From NCBI GenBank assembly GCA_964036155.1, contig OZ038423.1, positions 32,255,249-32,319,248 of the forward strand: a stretch of DNA of 64,000 bases, written 5' to 3'. This document shows positions 1 to 11,806 of this stretch, piece by piece. The position numbers and the translations under genes are program-made. Every line of letters starts with the position of its first letter. Within the stretch, counting starts at the first letter, position 1. The notes under the pieces were generated by a model, which searched no databases, had not been told where the DNA came from, and was given only the letters and a program-made list of their open reading frames with translations. Origin of the DNA: Diploscapter coronatus (taxonomy: Eukaryota > Nematoda > Chromadorea > Rhabditida > Rhabditidae).

Positions 1-3000
1 GGCAGATGAGCTCTCTGAAATTTCCGATGCTTCATCCGGCTCTGTTCCTGTAGACGTTGGTGGCTAAATTCCGACATTTCTTGCGAACTTTCGAAGAATC
101 CTACATTTTCATGCAAAGGCGCTATCACAGATTCTTTGGAAGCCGTTTTCAAGCCACCGTTTGACCGGTCTGATGATTTTCGTTCATCAGGTCCTAGAAT
201 AAAGTTGATTCCAATTTATTTCAGCCAATTTTAAACCTTTTTGATCCTTCTCGTCTTGCCTTGGACTGTTTCCTCTCGACCCCTTCCCTTGATCATCATT
301 GTCCGAGGATCGTTTACTGCCCTCTTCCGCTATATCGCTCAATTTGCTGAAATATGAATTCGAAAATTTCAATACTCTAAAGAAAACTTACGACTCATCC
401 TTCGGTTCCGAATGTCGTTTCTGACTTGATGGCATCAGATAGTTCCTATCAAAATCTATCGGCTCAGAAGAAGGCACATAGTCATCATCTGAAATCAATG
501 TTTAAAGAATAGTTTTCGGAAAAATACCGTCAGAAGGCAGTTCATAAGTTGGTGGCCCAGGAAGTTGCATGTTGTTGAAGTATTCGTTTGCGTCGTGCGG
601 TCGGCTTGCGTGAAGAATCGGCGTGTCCACCTCCCCTGGTCCCGGTTCTTCCCATATTGAGCGTTTAGGTCTAGCTTCATCATTTTTAAAGTTTCAAAGT
701 TCTAACTTACTTGATCGAATCAGTGCCGTATGAAGAAAGCTGACTTCCACCTCCAACTGAGAAGCTGCTCTTGGCGACAGGTTCATGGTAGGGATAACTT
801 TCAAAAGGAGCTGCATGAACCCCAGACTTCCTTCTTCTTGGTTGTCCTTTCTCTTGGCACCAGGCACATCGAATCGTCTTGTTTGTAGAAGTACGAATAC
901 TGAAATTAGGATTTGGTCCTGCATGAAGTAGAAAAATGAAACCGACCAAGTCAAACATCCATTTGAGGAAATACGGCGTCTCCAAATTCCTAACCGGAAA
1001 CAAATATAAATCAGGTCGATGATCGTCAATAAGCTTGCTCCTAGAAACAACCCTAAGGCACCACCGATATCACCTAGAGTACAGTTCAAATGAAAAAGTT
1101 ACGACTTTTAGACTGACAAGCCAAACTCCAAAACCCGTATGTTCTGTCCTGACGCCACTTTTCCAAATGCATCTTGTGAAGGTATACGTTGGCCATTGCA
1201 AAATTCTCGCTAAAACTTTCCGACTTTTACTGATTTTCCATTCTTTAAAACCTGACGAATTTTGGTCCAAAGTCGAAATTTTCCAAGTAGTCGGGTAGTT
1301 CTTCTTTGAATAATTTCTGATAGGAAGCCTGGATAAAAAAGCGATAAAAATTATTAGTTTAGAAAAAAAAATACTTGTAACTCTCTGTATAGCTTTCGAT
1401 ATTCCCTCAGCAAGACGTTAGCTTCTTTTAACAATGGGCCAGTTGTGCACTCATGCAAGTCATTGATAAATTTTCGAAATTTCTCCTGCGATTGTGGGGT
1501 CGTCTTTTCGAAGAATAACATTGCTCCTGTCTGAAGCTAGATAAAAATTATGAAACTCATTTGAAAAATTACCCTAATTCCACTCCCCGATATTAGGTAT
1601 TTCTCCATCTCAGGCCAATCTGTGTTGATAACCTCGGAGACGACTTTCACGAGCGAAGTATCCATGTCTTTCATAAGGACTTGATAATAGTCCTTCAAAA
1701 TTTCATTTCAAAATAGTTATTATCCTCAAAAAGTTTCATACATCATAAAAATCCTCCTCGAAAAAGTGTCGCATTTGTCTGGATTGCATCTTCTCTGCCC
1801 ACGCCCTTCTTTGCAGTTTGCTTTGTTCGTACTAGAAAATAACTACTGAAATTAGGATGACTGAAAAATACCTGTAGCATCAAATTGACAATTCGATCCA
1901 TCCTGCCATGATCGACAGTGAGTTGAAAGTGATAGTTTGACTCAAGGTAGAGATTCCACATTTTCTCAATCTGCATAAATTGAATGATTTTGGAGTGAAA
2001 ATAAAAAATTAAAAAAAAAACTGACCGTTCGAAGAATAGCTTCAATTTCTTCCGACACTTTCTCAACTCGATCTCCGAAATGAACCTTGACTTCGCCGAT
2101 CGATTTGAATTTTGTCGGATTTGCCTCGAAGCCTTTCTCATCAAGTAGCTAAAATAATAAAATCTTGCTTCTTTCTAGATGAAGCGAACCTGATGAATCT
2201 GGTTGGCCTTCTTCTCTTCACTTGAAAGCGGTCTGCTTGATATTATGGATTCAATCTCCGAATATCGCTCGCTGATAATTTCCGCGATTTTTAAAAATTA
2301 AAGAAGCCTAATAACTCACGTAAAATTAGGGAAACAGCCCACGGATTTTGACAATCTCTCATGAACTCCTTCGAAATTCTCATTGTTGTATCCCCATTTA
2401 TGAGCGTTGATTCTAAAAATTCACGTTTTTCACAAATGAATTTGATTAACTCGCTTTTCAATAGCCGCATTGAGTCGAGAAATTCTCCTCTTGGTTCTCA
2501 GAAAGATGTCTTCTTGGTATCTGGACTGCTTCTCATATGCACTGTGAGCTTGTCGCTTGATTTCCATAACTTGTGCATCTGTCAGATATTGGTTCTCTTC
2601 ACAGCTGAATGTCTCTGCATCGGGAATAATTTGCTGATGGATGATTTTCTAGAAGAAAAAAATGATGATCTAAATCTCAAGGAGACGAACTGGAGGAGGG
2701 TCGACTTCGACTTCAGCCACGTCGGTTTCATCTTCATTCTCCTGCTCTTCGATTACAGAGGGCATGATGTTTGTGGGTAAGCGATTCATGTCCTAGTTTC
2801 ATTGAAAATTTTAAATTGTGAGAAAAATAGTTTTACCTGCCAAGCAGTGTAATCAATGGCTTCACAAGGAGGAAGACATTCAGAAGCAGTACCGATTTCT
2901 CTAACCCTCTGAATCACATCTACCACACAGCCAAAATAATCATCCACGTTACATGCGTTGTACGGAACTGGAAAATAGGTTCTCTCAAAAATAAAGAAAA

Positions 3001-4599
3001 TGACAAACTTTCTGGTCCGTCTGCATTGAAAGCTTTTCTCATCGTGCAATCGCATTTCTCTTCAATCGCCATCATGTATCTAAAAAATAAACCTCATTTT
3101 TAGATAAGAAAAAGTTAGTCAACTTCCTAATCGTGCATGTTCGAATATTATTGGGCGAATTGAAGTCATTCCTTGCCAAAATCTGCTCTTCTGACTCTTG
3201 AATGCAATGCACTCCAGGCAATTTTCTTCTCTAATTATTTGGATCGTCGAATTTCTATAAACAAAAAAAAACGCTCACATGTTGCATCTTGAAAGGTATG
3301 TCCATTGCGTATCCTGTCGGAACGTTAACTCCATCCAAACTACTCTCAGGAATATCTGTTTGGTTATAGATTAGGATTTTTAGCCCTGAAATATTCATTC
3401 TCCTGAATGATAATATGAAAAATTATTGCCTGGTAAGCTTTTCGATCGAAAGTGTTTTGTACAGGCGTCAACTCTCTCGTAACTTTCGACATTCAGCAAT
3501 AATCGAAGTCCATGACCAGAACCTGTAAAGATAAAATAGATATCGAAAATTCATTAAAAAACTGTCGTACCACTTCCAGTAACCTCAAAGGGGTTATGCG
3601 GATCTGTGTTTATCGCATAGCACAAGCCACTCATTGTCCAAACGGGCTTGAAGTCATTCGATGAACAGCTCGTTCCATTCGGCCAGGTGCACCTTCAGTT
3701 CAATCAAATCAAAAATTTATCGATAAAATTAGCCCTACCCCAAAATCATTCGTTTCTTGAAATGAGCAGCCCATTTTAGAAATCGCACAGCATCCAAGTC
3801 CCAGGTCTTTCGTAATATCTGAAAAAAAAAATTAAAAATCAATGAAGGGAACTAAAAACTACCTTATCAAAGATACTAGAACTGTTATCGGCAGTCGATT
3901 TAAGTGAACCTGGATAAAATCGTGCTCGGCGATTCAGATTCGCACCCGTAATGTAGGTCAATCTCAAAAATCAGCGAAATAAAGTAAAAAACCATCTAAC
4001 TTACCGGAATTGATTATTATTACAAACGGCAACAGCGGGGAATGCAATTTTTTGCGGATATTCTGCTTGAATATTCGTAGCTACTGGATCGCTATAGTAC
4101 AGATGAATTTGGGAATAAATTTGAATAAGTGCTAGAATTAGAAATACAACAAGAATAGTTATCCAGAGCCTCCTAAAAGTAAAGATTTTGTTTTTTCGAA
4201 ATTCATGAAAACCTAGCCTTGCATATGGATCATCATTTCCTAGATGTCTGACTCCGTCCATGTTTGCATCAGCGATAATGTTGGTGATTCGCGCATCACG
4301 CTCATCTCGCAACTCCACATGACCGGAATCAGTTTCAACTAGAGTTTCTTTTTATAAAAATTATGAAAGATCTAAACTAGCCCAATGTGATCTTCCTCGG
4401 AGAATTACCATTACTCGACATGCCCGAGTTGTTTCGCGAACTGAAAGTTATGAATTGAGGAATAATTTCTGCAAAACTTCAAATTTACTTACTTTGTCCT
4501 AATATAGGCATCAATATCCCTGCTTTTCCTTTTGTATGGCTTTTCATTGTTTCTTCCTTGCATGAAAGTGTCCGACAATCTTTCTGCCATTCGAGGCAT
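1..4599 (-). CDS. DEG/ENaC (degenerin) channel subunit, UNC-8/DEL-1-like, 3' end outside window
   Basis: Amiloride-sensitive sodium-channel family subunit, expected in the plasma membrane. About 27 short exons can be joined in one frame (first exons 4493-4599, 4409-4440, 4005-4347) to give more than 1,100 residues. In order: basic N-terminus; TM1 (LWITILVVFLILALIQIY) followed by the family signature FPAVAVCNNNQFR; Cys-rich extracellular domain (ILGCTWPNGTSC, IDYTAWQDMNRLP); a Glu/Asp stretch and a roughly 300-residue charged, helical, probably coiled-coil region; the pre-TM2 block DRTYGFWSLACDIGGALGLF; TM2; then a hydrophilic cytoplasmic tail of at least 260 residues still open at base 1. The DIGGALGLFLGAS wording is from memory closest to C. 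elegans UNC-8, which is about 780 residues, so this tail is long. Start ATG at 4599 is the first after an in-frame stop; ATGs at 4590 and 4563 are alternatives. Two introns appear to be GC-AG (3386-3429, 2413-2454). The acceptor at 4348 (ataaaaag) is weak. Confidence 0.92.
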
Positions 4600-6137
4600 G
4601 ATTGCCGAGTTTTATAGGAATATCACTAGCAATAAGTTGTCAGAATATGAATTCTTGAATTTTCTCAACGTAAAAATGGTGGCTTATTTGATAAACGATA
4701 AAACATTACCTTGTGATAAGAGACAACCCTAGATCAACCCGGAGAAATCTGTTCTAGAATTTTTCCCATACGTCAAAAATGATGACTCGATAAATGATAA
4801 AGAATTACCTTGTAATTTGACAAGATATATGGATTTCCCTCTATTCGTATCGTCCCGGTTCTGGATGCATTGGTTTCCGGCTAAACGAAGGGAACTCACA
4901 CTGCAACGAGAATTGTAGTGAAGAGGAAGGAAAAAGCATCGCAATGCGTCGGTCAGCAATCCATCAAGTCAAAAGTAAGCCGATGAAAGAATGAAAGGAC
5001 ACAACCAATGCACTTCACGAATATTGAGAGATCATCAATTTACTTGATCACAGATTTGGGATGTTCTTTGAAAATCGCTAATGAGCGATCAAAAACTAGT
5101 ATCTTTCTCTTGCGAAATAACTGATATCTCAGCCTACAGGCTTGAATTAAACTAATTCTTTTACTAATTATCTTCCACTTTTCCAAAAATTATAGAAGTG
5201 AGGCGTAAGCAAAACAATAATAAAAGTGCTATTTTTCGTTGGACTCATTTTCCAGACAAAGATGATAAAAATAAATCGAAATTTCTTCCACCAGGTTTGA
5301 TTCCGGAAGCCATTGGATCAAACTGATGTGAAAATTGGAGGAATAGCTAGAAATCGAGAAAAAAGCAGCCAAATCACATCTTATCATCAATCTGACCAAG
5401 GCTAGCGGCTCAAGCAATGGCTGGGAGACTGGAAGAAAGATGGGAAAAAAGGAATACAAATTAGAAGAGAGCTCGAGAAAAAGACGAGCTGCATCCTTGT
5501 TGCTACCTTAACATTTATCAATGTCCCCTCGAACATGCTCCTCGCTCTCCAGCAGCACTTCTCGCGAATGTAGGTGGCAGATCTCATTATTCAAGTGAAT
5601 TATTTTGTCAAATAACAATAGCAATGATATCTGTGCAATCAAATATCATCTTTACTTTTTCATGGGCAGCTCACCTAGCAACCATTTGGTAGATTCATGA
5701 TTTCCTAACATTTTTCGACATAACTTTAATTTTGCCGAACGTTTTTGAAATAAGTTTATTGGTCAGTGGAATGTGTCAGTCTTCGCTTGAGGCAAGGAAG
5801 CAGCCGCTGGAGCTGCAAACCTGCGATAGACTCATAAATTGTTTGTGTCGTAATGGTGAGAGTCGAGAGAAACAAAAATGAAGCGAATGTGGAAATCCGG
5901 CTAGACACTGATGAAAAAATGATAATTAATTATACGTACATAATGTGCTACTACTACTACTACTACTACTACTACTGAACTTTATGTTATTTCGAAATTC
6001 ATTTTATAGATCATTGAAAGTCGTCTTCATCCTGTTGAAAAATGTTTCATTTTGCAGGAAAATAACTTCTAAAACAAAGACGACTTTACAGTGATCCAAA
6101 TTTCATAATCATTAGAAAATCACTCTTTAAAATTAGT
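4600..6137. other. Intergenic, 5' flank of the degenerin gene
   Basis: No convincing coding exon on either strand. It should hold the promoter and any 5' leader of the degenerin gene on the minus strand and the 3' end of the His-rich gene. A trinucleotide microsatellite lies at 5948-5976. Open frames here are short and start without a splice or signal-peptide context. Confidence 0.6.
5948..5976. repeat. (CTA)n trinucleotide microsatellite
   Basis: About 9.7 uninterrupted CTA units, read directly from the sequence. Confidence 0.97.
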
Positions 6138-6986
6138 CTACAATTCAGATGATCGCGTTGGCGGCTTGGTCTTCTGCTGTTGCTGACTTTGATCCTCAGC
6201 TGCTAGAGCCTCCTCGGCGGCATTCAGCTCTTCTCGGAGTTGGTTCACGTACTGCAATTTTGAAAAGTCAGTCAAGTTTGCAACATTCGGCAATTTCATG
6301 CCTCCTTCGCCTGCAAACTATCCCTGAGTCTTCTGCATTCCAGTTTGCACTGGTCATAGGCAGTCAGCACTTTCAGTGTCTTAGGCTTAAGAGGATGAGA
6401 CGGGTGAGGCTCATCTTCTGGCACTTCATCCAATTTCGACTGATGATGTTCTAGTATTGATTACTTGAAATCAACTCAATTAAATTTCAACATAATTTCT
6501 TTACAAGTAGGATTCTCTACATTTGTGAAAAGCACTGAAATCGACCCCTACCATCATGAACTGCATCTGCATGTCCATGTGCATGTGCATGGGCATGTGC
6601 ATGACCATGATGTTTGTCATGCTTCGCTGCATGTTTATGGGCATGTTCATCCTTGTGAACGGTTTCAGCATGATCCGATACAATGTGAACCTCGACAGTG
6701 GGTGCTGCTGCTTTTGGCTCCTGAAATATAATCTTCGAAATGGTCGTGATCAAACTAACCTTTGCCTTCTTCTTATCCTTCTTAGCATCAGCTACAGTGT
6801 GTCCCTTTCCATTCCCTTTGTCATGCTTTCCATGAGCTTTCACGTCCTTCCTTCATATTTTAGGTTGAAAACTGTAAGTAAAAATTTGACTCACTTCCCC
6901 TTGGCATTACTTCCTTCGACCTTCTTTCCCTCGATAAAAACTATGCACAGTACAAAAGCTAACAACAGAATCAGCGAAAATCTCAT
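6138..6986 (-). CDS. Secreted histidine/lysine-rich protein
   Basis: Unrecognised secreted protein of about 204 residues. Five exons join in frame. The N-terminus is a clear signal peptide (MRFSLILLLAFVLCIVFIEG), followed by a Lys/Gly/His segment, a run of His-Ala repeats (HGHAHAHAHAHGHADAVHD), an acidic/proline stretch, a short segment with two cysteines (YDQCKLECRRLRDSLQAKE) and a Glu/Ala-rich, then Gln-rich helical C-terminus ending SSEL. The paired His residues suggest divalent-metal binding; that is inference from composition. The intron at 6252-6301 begins GC (GAG|gcatga) and ends attgcag; reading through it is not compatible with the downstream frame. A gene finder might miss this gene because the His-Ala repeat is open on both strands. 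Confidence 0.85.
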
Positions 6987-8589
6987 AGCTAAACCTAAAT
7001 TCTCAACATAATTGGATCAATAAGCAACAGAATTGAGCATAAAACGAGGTATCTATCGTCTTTATTATTTACTGGTCAAATCGATAGAATCTCGTTAGAT
7101 TGATAAGACCTTTTTTGACGAGAAAGCCCACTATGCATTTGTAGAATTGGAAAATTGCTTACGCGTTTCCGAAAATAAGTTGTACCTTTTTATATTGTGT
7201 TTCTAATTGAATAACGTCAGAAGCATCCTGATAAGGGCAAACTCATTGATCCGCATTTCTTCATAAATTAATGATAATTAATACGAACGCCTTTTTGCCA
7301 ACATTCAATTTTTGTTCATATCCAAAAATGTTGAAAATCAAATAGGGAAGTAGAGGAACGGGCGGTGCCGTGACATGTCATGCGCTCTAAATCTGTTTGT
7401 CTGAACAGTTTGCTTGCAGACCTAGAGTCCCGAAAATTATCATAATGTCCGTTGCTCCTATTTTAACGGAACTGTTTGAAATTCTCTGACAAACAAAAGG
7501 ATGATCTATGATTTCATGGCGTTCTGGCAAAGAACTATCATTGATGTCTGATGTGACTTGATAGAAGAAAAAATGACTGATAAATCTGAATACGATAATC
7601 TTTATTTTGAGATATTGAAATTGCCGTCAAAATAATAGAAATTTTGTAAAGAAATTTGCCAAAAATGTGTTGATTGCTGCTCTTACAGATAAAATTTCTA
7701 CTCCATCAATTTTCCGGACAATACTAGATTTTTCTCGCTGGAACAGCTCATTCGCCAACTCAGCAACACGACACACTGACATCAGCCACAAGACTGAGTC
7801 GAAAAGAAGAGCATTTACATAAAGTGCGTGGACAAGTACAAGGCTACTAGGTGGCACTCGAATCTATGTCAAAAGTCTAAATTTCATACTTCCTATCAAA
7901 ATTTCCGGAATAAATTTCTTGTTTGATCAGATGTCATGAGAAATCAACAACATTTTATCAAAACACAAAGAATGTTCTCGTTATTTTCAACTCATTTGCA
8001 AAGAGGAAATTAATTTTTCAATAAAATTACACAGACATGATAAAAAGCTTTCTTTGAATCATAAAATTTTCGAAAAATGGACAGTTTCATTGGAAATTAT
8101 TGGTCTATTTATGGTCACAATCTACGTTGTTAAAATCCTGGATCAAAATAGAAAATTCTCCATAAATTGGATAGCCGGATAAGTTTCATTAAATCAGAGA
8201 TTAGTTAGTTTGCAGATTTTCGTTTATCACCGAGAGATAATTGCCTCGACTTTTTCCCTATTTCTTATGTACACCTGGCGACTAACTTAAGAGTTGTTTT
8301 CACGCAATTATTTGATAAGTTGCCATGGAAAAGTTCCATTCAATCAAATCCCGGTAAAAAAGTGGAATGAAAAATGCAAATATCAGGGCGTTGATAAAAA
8401 TTCGACATTTTGTCTGGAAAACACTGTCTCAACCAATTCGCTAGGCTCCGCCCCTCATTCCGAAAACAGTAACTCGCTTAATCGGTGCCCGAGACTGGCA
8501 CGGTTTACGAGCCACTACAAATAGGCCAGTGAGTGCGAGTCGGGAAAGTCATCCGACTGAGTTTCCCATCAAATATTTTATATTTCAGA
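6987..8589. other. Intergenic between divergent genes
   Basis: Lies between the start of the minus-strand His-rich gene and the plus-strand hydrolase gene, so it carries both promoters. AT-rich. A 76-codon minus-strand frame at 7627-7857 has no splice or signal context and is not called. The last bases (8571-8589) form a pyrimidine-rich splice acceptor directly before the hydrolase ATG. Confidence 0.6.
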
Positions 8590-9692
8590 ATGATAGCCCT
8601 GCTAGCTACACTATTTCTGGTCCTCCTAGCCTCGGCCCATCCACAAGGAGCCCCTACTAACGAAATCGAGCTCAACGGAGGTGGCAATTATGTGGAGAAA
8701 CTCGTCCAATACAGAGCCGATCCATCGACGGATCCTAATCGGACAGTTCTCGAAGGGCTGCTTATCTACAACAAGTAATTTTTGCGATCACCATAAATGC
8801 CTAATCTGCCGAATTCAGACGATACAATAAGAGAAACAAGGCTCCCGCTGTCATCGTATTCCACGCTTTCCTTGGAAGAACAGCGTTCGAAAACATGCGA
8901 GGCCGTGATCTTGCAAAACTTGGATATGTAGTCTTCGTCGCCGATACTTACGGAAAGAATGTATCTGCTCCAGATGTGAATGGATACTTCGGTATTATGG
9001 GTGGACTTTTAGCTGCTAGGTATCAAACTACGAAAACGTTTCTATCTTCAAAACATTCTATCCAGAACTACAATTCTACGAGGCCGAATTCTTGCTGCTT
9101 GGAATCAAATCAACAGCTACAACTTTGTCGACAAGAGCAGGGCAAGTCATAATCTCACTCTCCTAAACGAAGAACCTGTATGTAGATCGGATCAGTCGGG
9201 TATTGTTACGGAGGATTGTGCACTTTGGATCTGGCTCGATTCAACGTCGGACTCGTCGCAGCTGTCTCCTTCCACGGCACTTTGACAAACTATCCGAGCA
9301 ATCAAAACGCATCGTAAGCTTTTCACCGAGTACAAAATTAACACGTTTCCCAGAATCAAAGCATCAATCCAAGCCCACCATGGAGATCTCGACGTATACA
9401 CGACAGATGCAGATGTGAGCTTTGTTGAATCGACTAAAACTATTTCACAAAGTTTAGGCCGATGCTTTCCTCGTTGAGATGAGAGCGCGAAATGCTGACT
9501 GGTGGTGGCTGAGATATTCGAACTCAACTCATGCTTTCACGATGAATGGTAAAGCCAATTTCCATCTTTCCTAACTGAAAAGAGTGTTCAGGAATCGATA
9601 GTTATAACATTCCAAATGCCGTGTACAACGCAGTCTCTGCCAACCGATCGTGGGATGCGATGGAATCGTTCCTCGCTGAGAAACTTTTATAG
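8590..9692 (+). CDS. Secreted dienelactone hydrolase-like alpha/beta hydrolase, copy 1
   Basis: About 279 residues from seven exons. Residues 1-16 are a signal peptide (MIALLATLFLVLLASA), so the enzyme is probably secreted or lysosomal. The dienelactone-hydrolase family uses a Cys-Asp-His triad; here the nucleophile sits in GSVGYCYGGLC (Cys about 161), the Asp in HHGDLDVY (about 208) and the His in NSTHAFTMN (about 242). The strand/helix core VIVFHAFLGRTAFE and VVFVADTYGKN also fits. The substrate is unknown. ATG 8590 lies one base after a TTTCAG acceptor, suggesting spliced-leader addition or an upstream non-coding exon. Intron 9142-9185 is GC-AG (AGG|gcaagt). The paralogue starts 469 nt downstream and the two share a conversion tract. 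Confidence 0.9.
9186..9312 (+). other. Catalytic-cysteine exon of hydrolase copy 1, inside the conversion tract
   Basis: This exon encodes GSVGYCYGGLC and the following FHGTLTNYPSNQNAS. Bases 9217-9318, including synonymous positions and the first bases of the next intron, are identical to 10777-10878 in the paralogue. Confidence 0.85.
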
Positions 9693-9843
9693 TTCTCGAA
9701 TTAGACCATGTTTAATCTCACAATTTCAAGCAGTAACTTATTTATCACTTTCTATGTTGATCATAGGCACTAATTCAGTTTCATATCACCTCATAATAAT
9801 AACTCGAAGCTTTACCATTCACTTTGTTGTGAAAACCGTGATG

Positions 9844-9849
9844 AATAAA
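9844..9849 (+). promoter_or_regulatory. AATAAA polyadenylation signal for hydrolase copy 1
   Basis: AATAAA 151 nt past the stop codon, the first such hexamer downstream. Confidence 0.6.
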
Positions 9850-10160
9850 CTATTTTTCGAAATTGAACTATAGAGCGACCAAATTTTGTCTAATTTTCTA
9901 CTATTCCGTATAAATACATTTTCAAATCGATTTTCGCTCTTATTATCGAGAATTTCAATGAATCCGAAGCATAAATTTATGACTCAATTGGTCGAATTTT
10001 TCATTTTATAATTTCTATAGACTTTTGTCTCGTATCATTCCGGAGCTAGAATTATTTCAACTCAGGAGCTCTCTCGCTTATTATAGCTTTGCCAGTTCGA
10101 TACGTACAAATTTAACATCGCATCTGAAAGTTTCTTTTACAAAAGATTCTACTTTGCAGA

Positions 10161-11347
10161 ATGATAGCATTACTAGTTGCATTTTCACTGATCCCCATTG
10201 TGTCTTCTTATTACCAATATGTGCCTAACCAAGAATTCGAGTTCAACGAAAATCGCTATGTCGAAAAACTAGTCCAGTACAGGGCCGACCCTTCAACCGA
10301 CTCAAGTCTGACAACTCTCGAAGGACTTCTAATCTACAATGAGTTAGATTTCTAGGTCAAGAAAGTAAAAGCTGTCGAATTCAGAAGGTATAACGACCGA
10401 AACAAAGGCCCTGCTGTAATCATATTTCATTCCTTCCTTGGTCGAACAGCGTTCGAAGATCAAAGAGGTCGCCATCTAGCAAGACTTGGATACATTGTGC
10501 TTGTAGCAGATGTCTACGGAAAGAATGTAGCTGCTCCTGATGTACCTGGAAACTTCGCGATCATGGGCGAAATTCTAGATGCTAGGTTATTCAAAATACT
10601 TTGTCTTCAAATGAACTTCAATTAGAACTACGATTTTACGGGGAAGAATCCTTGCTGCTTGGGATCAAATCAACAGCTACAACTTTGTCGACAAGAGCAG
10701 GGCAAGTCATAATCTCATTTTTCTAAACGAAGAACCTGTATGTAGATCGGGTCAATCGGGTACTGTTTTGGAGGACTGTGCACTTTGGATCTGGCTCGAT
10801 TCAACGTCGGACTCGTCGCAGCTGTCTCCTTCCACGGCACTTTGACAAACTATCCGAGCAATCAAAACGCATCGTAAGTCATTCTTCGGGCTTTCAAACT
10901 AAATCCGTTTTTTTCCAGACATATCACAGCATCAATTCAAGCCCATCATCCGGATCTCGATGTCTACACTACAGAAGCTGACGTAAATTTTTGAAATTTA
11001 AAAATCGGCGATTAATGAGAAACTACCCAGGCAGATGTTTTTCTAGCCGAGATGAAAGCACGAAAAGCCGACTGGTGGTGGCTGAGATACTCCAATGCAC
11101 ACCACGCTTTCACGTACCACGGTAAAATGACTTCCTATCCATTTAGTAATCCGGGATAGGATGAAGTCAAGTCATAGAGCTTCGAATTCCAAATTTTCAC
11201 TTATGATGACTGGATGATTCAGGAATTGACAACTTCAATATTCCAAATGCTACCTACAACGCGATTGCCGCTAACCGTTCTTGGAATGCGATGGAATCAT
11301 TTTTATCTGAGAAACTTTTCCATAGTTATCAAATTAGACGATACTAA
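10161..11347 (+). CDS. Secreted dienelactone hydrolase-like alpha/beta hydrolase, copy 2
   Basis: Tandem paralogue of the gene at 8590, with the same seven-exon structure and introns at the same positions, including the GC-AG intron (10702-10745). The signal peptide is MIALLVAFSLIPIVSS. The triad candidates are retained: Cys in GSIGYCFGGLC, Asp in HHPDLDVYTTEAD and His in SNAHHAFTYHG. The N-terminal half differs clearly from copy 1 at synonymous and amino-acid positions, while 10651-10878 is nearly identical, so part of the gene was homogenised. The C-terminus is about eight residues longer (HSYQIRRY after EKLF). ATG 10161 follows an acceptor (tttgcag) by one base. It may head a compact gene cluster reaching to 13630. 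Confidence 0.9.
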
Positions 11348-11386
11348 AATCTTTATCATTCACTCTACTATGCAAGAACTTCGATG

Positions 11387-11392
11387 AATAAA
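11387..11392 (+). promoter_or_regulatory. AATAAA polyadenylation signal for hydrolase copy 2
   Basis: AATAAA 40 nt past the stop codon; the next gene begins 158 nt later. Confidence 0.65.
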
Positions 11393-11550
11393 TTACTTTC
11401 CAAAATTGAAATTTTGTTGAAATACTTCATTTTCCACAAATTTTCATTGTCCTCGAGTCGAGAATTGCGATCTTTAGCTTCCAATCGAAAGGTTTGTCAA
11501 ATAATCGAAAACCGCGAAAAATTGCTCAATTCCTAGATCGACAACTCAAA

Positions 11551-11725
11551 ATGTTGACGATATTCGTTTCGCTAATCAGCTCGATCATGCTGCTATTCTG
11601 CACTGTCAACTGCAAAGGAGGCAAGAACAAAGTAGACAAATCATGGTGAAAAAAGTGCAATCTGCCTAAATCGCGCAATGAATTTCTTGAAATGAAGGCA
11701 GAAGAATGCTTGCATAGAGTGGTAA
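11551..11725 (+). CDS. Small secreted peptide (about 40 residues)
   Basis: The ATG opens a hydrophobic leader (MLTIFVSLISSIMLLFCTVN) followed by a basic stretch CKGGKNKVDKSW. Without splicing it ends at a TGA at 11647. I prefer a two-exon model: donor at 11646 (TCATG|gtgaaa), 52-nt intron 11646-11697 and acceptor aaatgaag, giving SWQKNACIEW and stop at 11723-11725, so the mature peptide has two cysteines. A tag acceptor (attcctag) lies 15 nt upstream of the ATG. It begins 204 nt after the hydrolase stop and ends 82 nt before the next ATG. Function unknown; the unspliced 32-residue form is the alternative. Confidence 0.55.
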
Positions 11726-11806
11726 CAACAACAATTACACAGTCAAACTATCATCAGACTTTGATAAATCAATAGCAGTTGCCCTTATCAATTCACATGC
11801 ATCAGC

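Noticed and set aside
2361..2780. 139-codon plus-strand open frame
   Set aside because: Antisense shadow of the degenerin coiled-coil exons, which have correct splice sites and family context on the minus strand.
11551..11770. In-frame TGA read-through (selenocysteine) at 11647
   Set aside because: The frame after TGA is open, but a simple 52-nt intron removes the TGA, and no selenocysteine-insertion hairpin or selenoprotein motif was seen.
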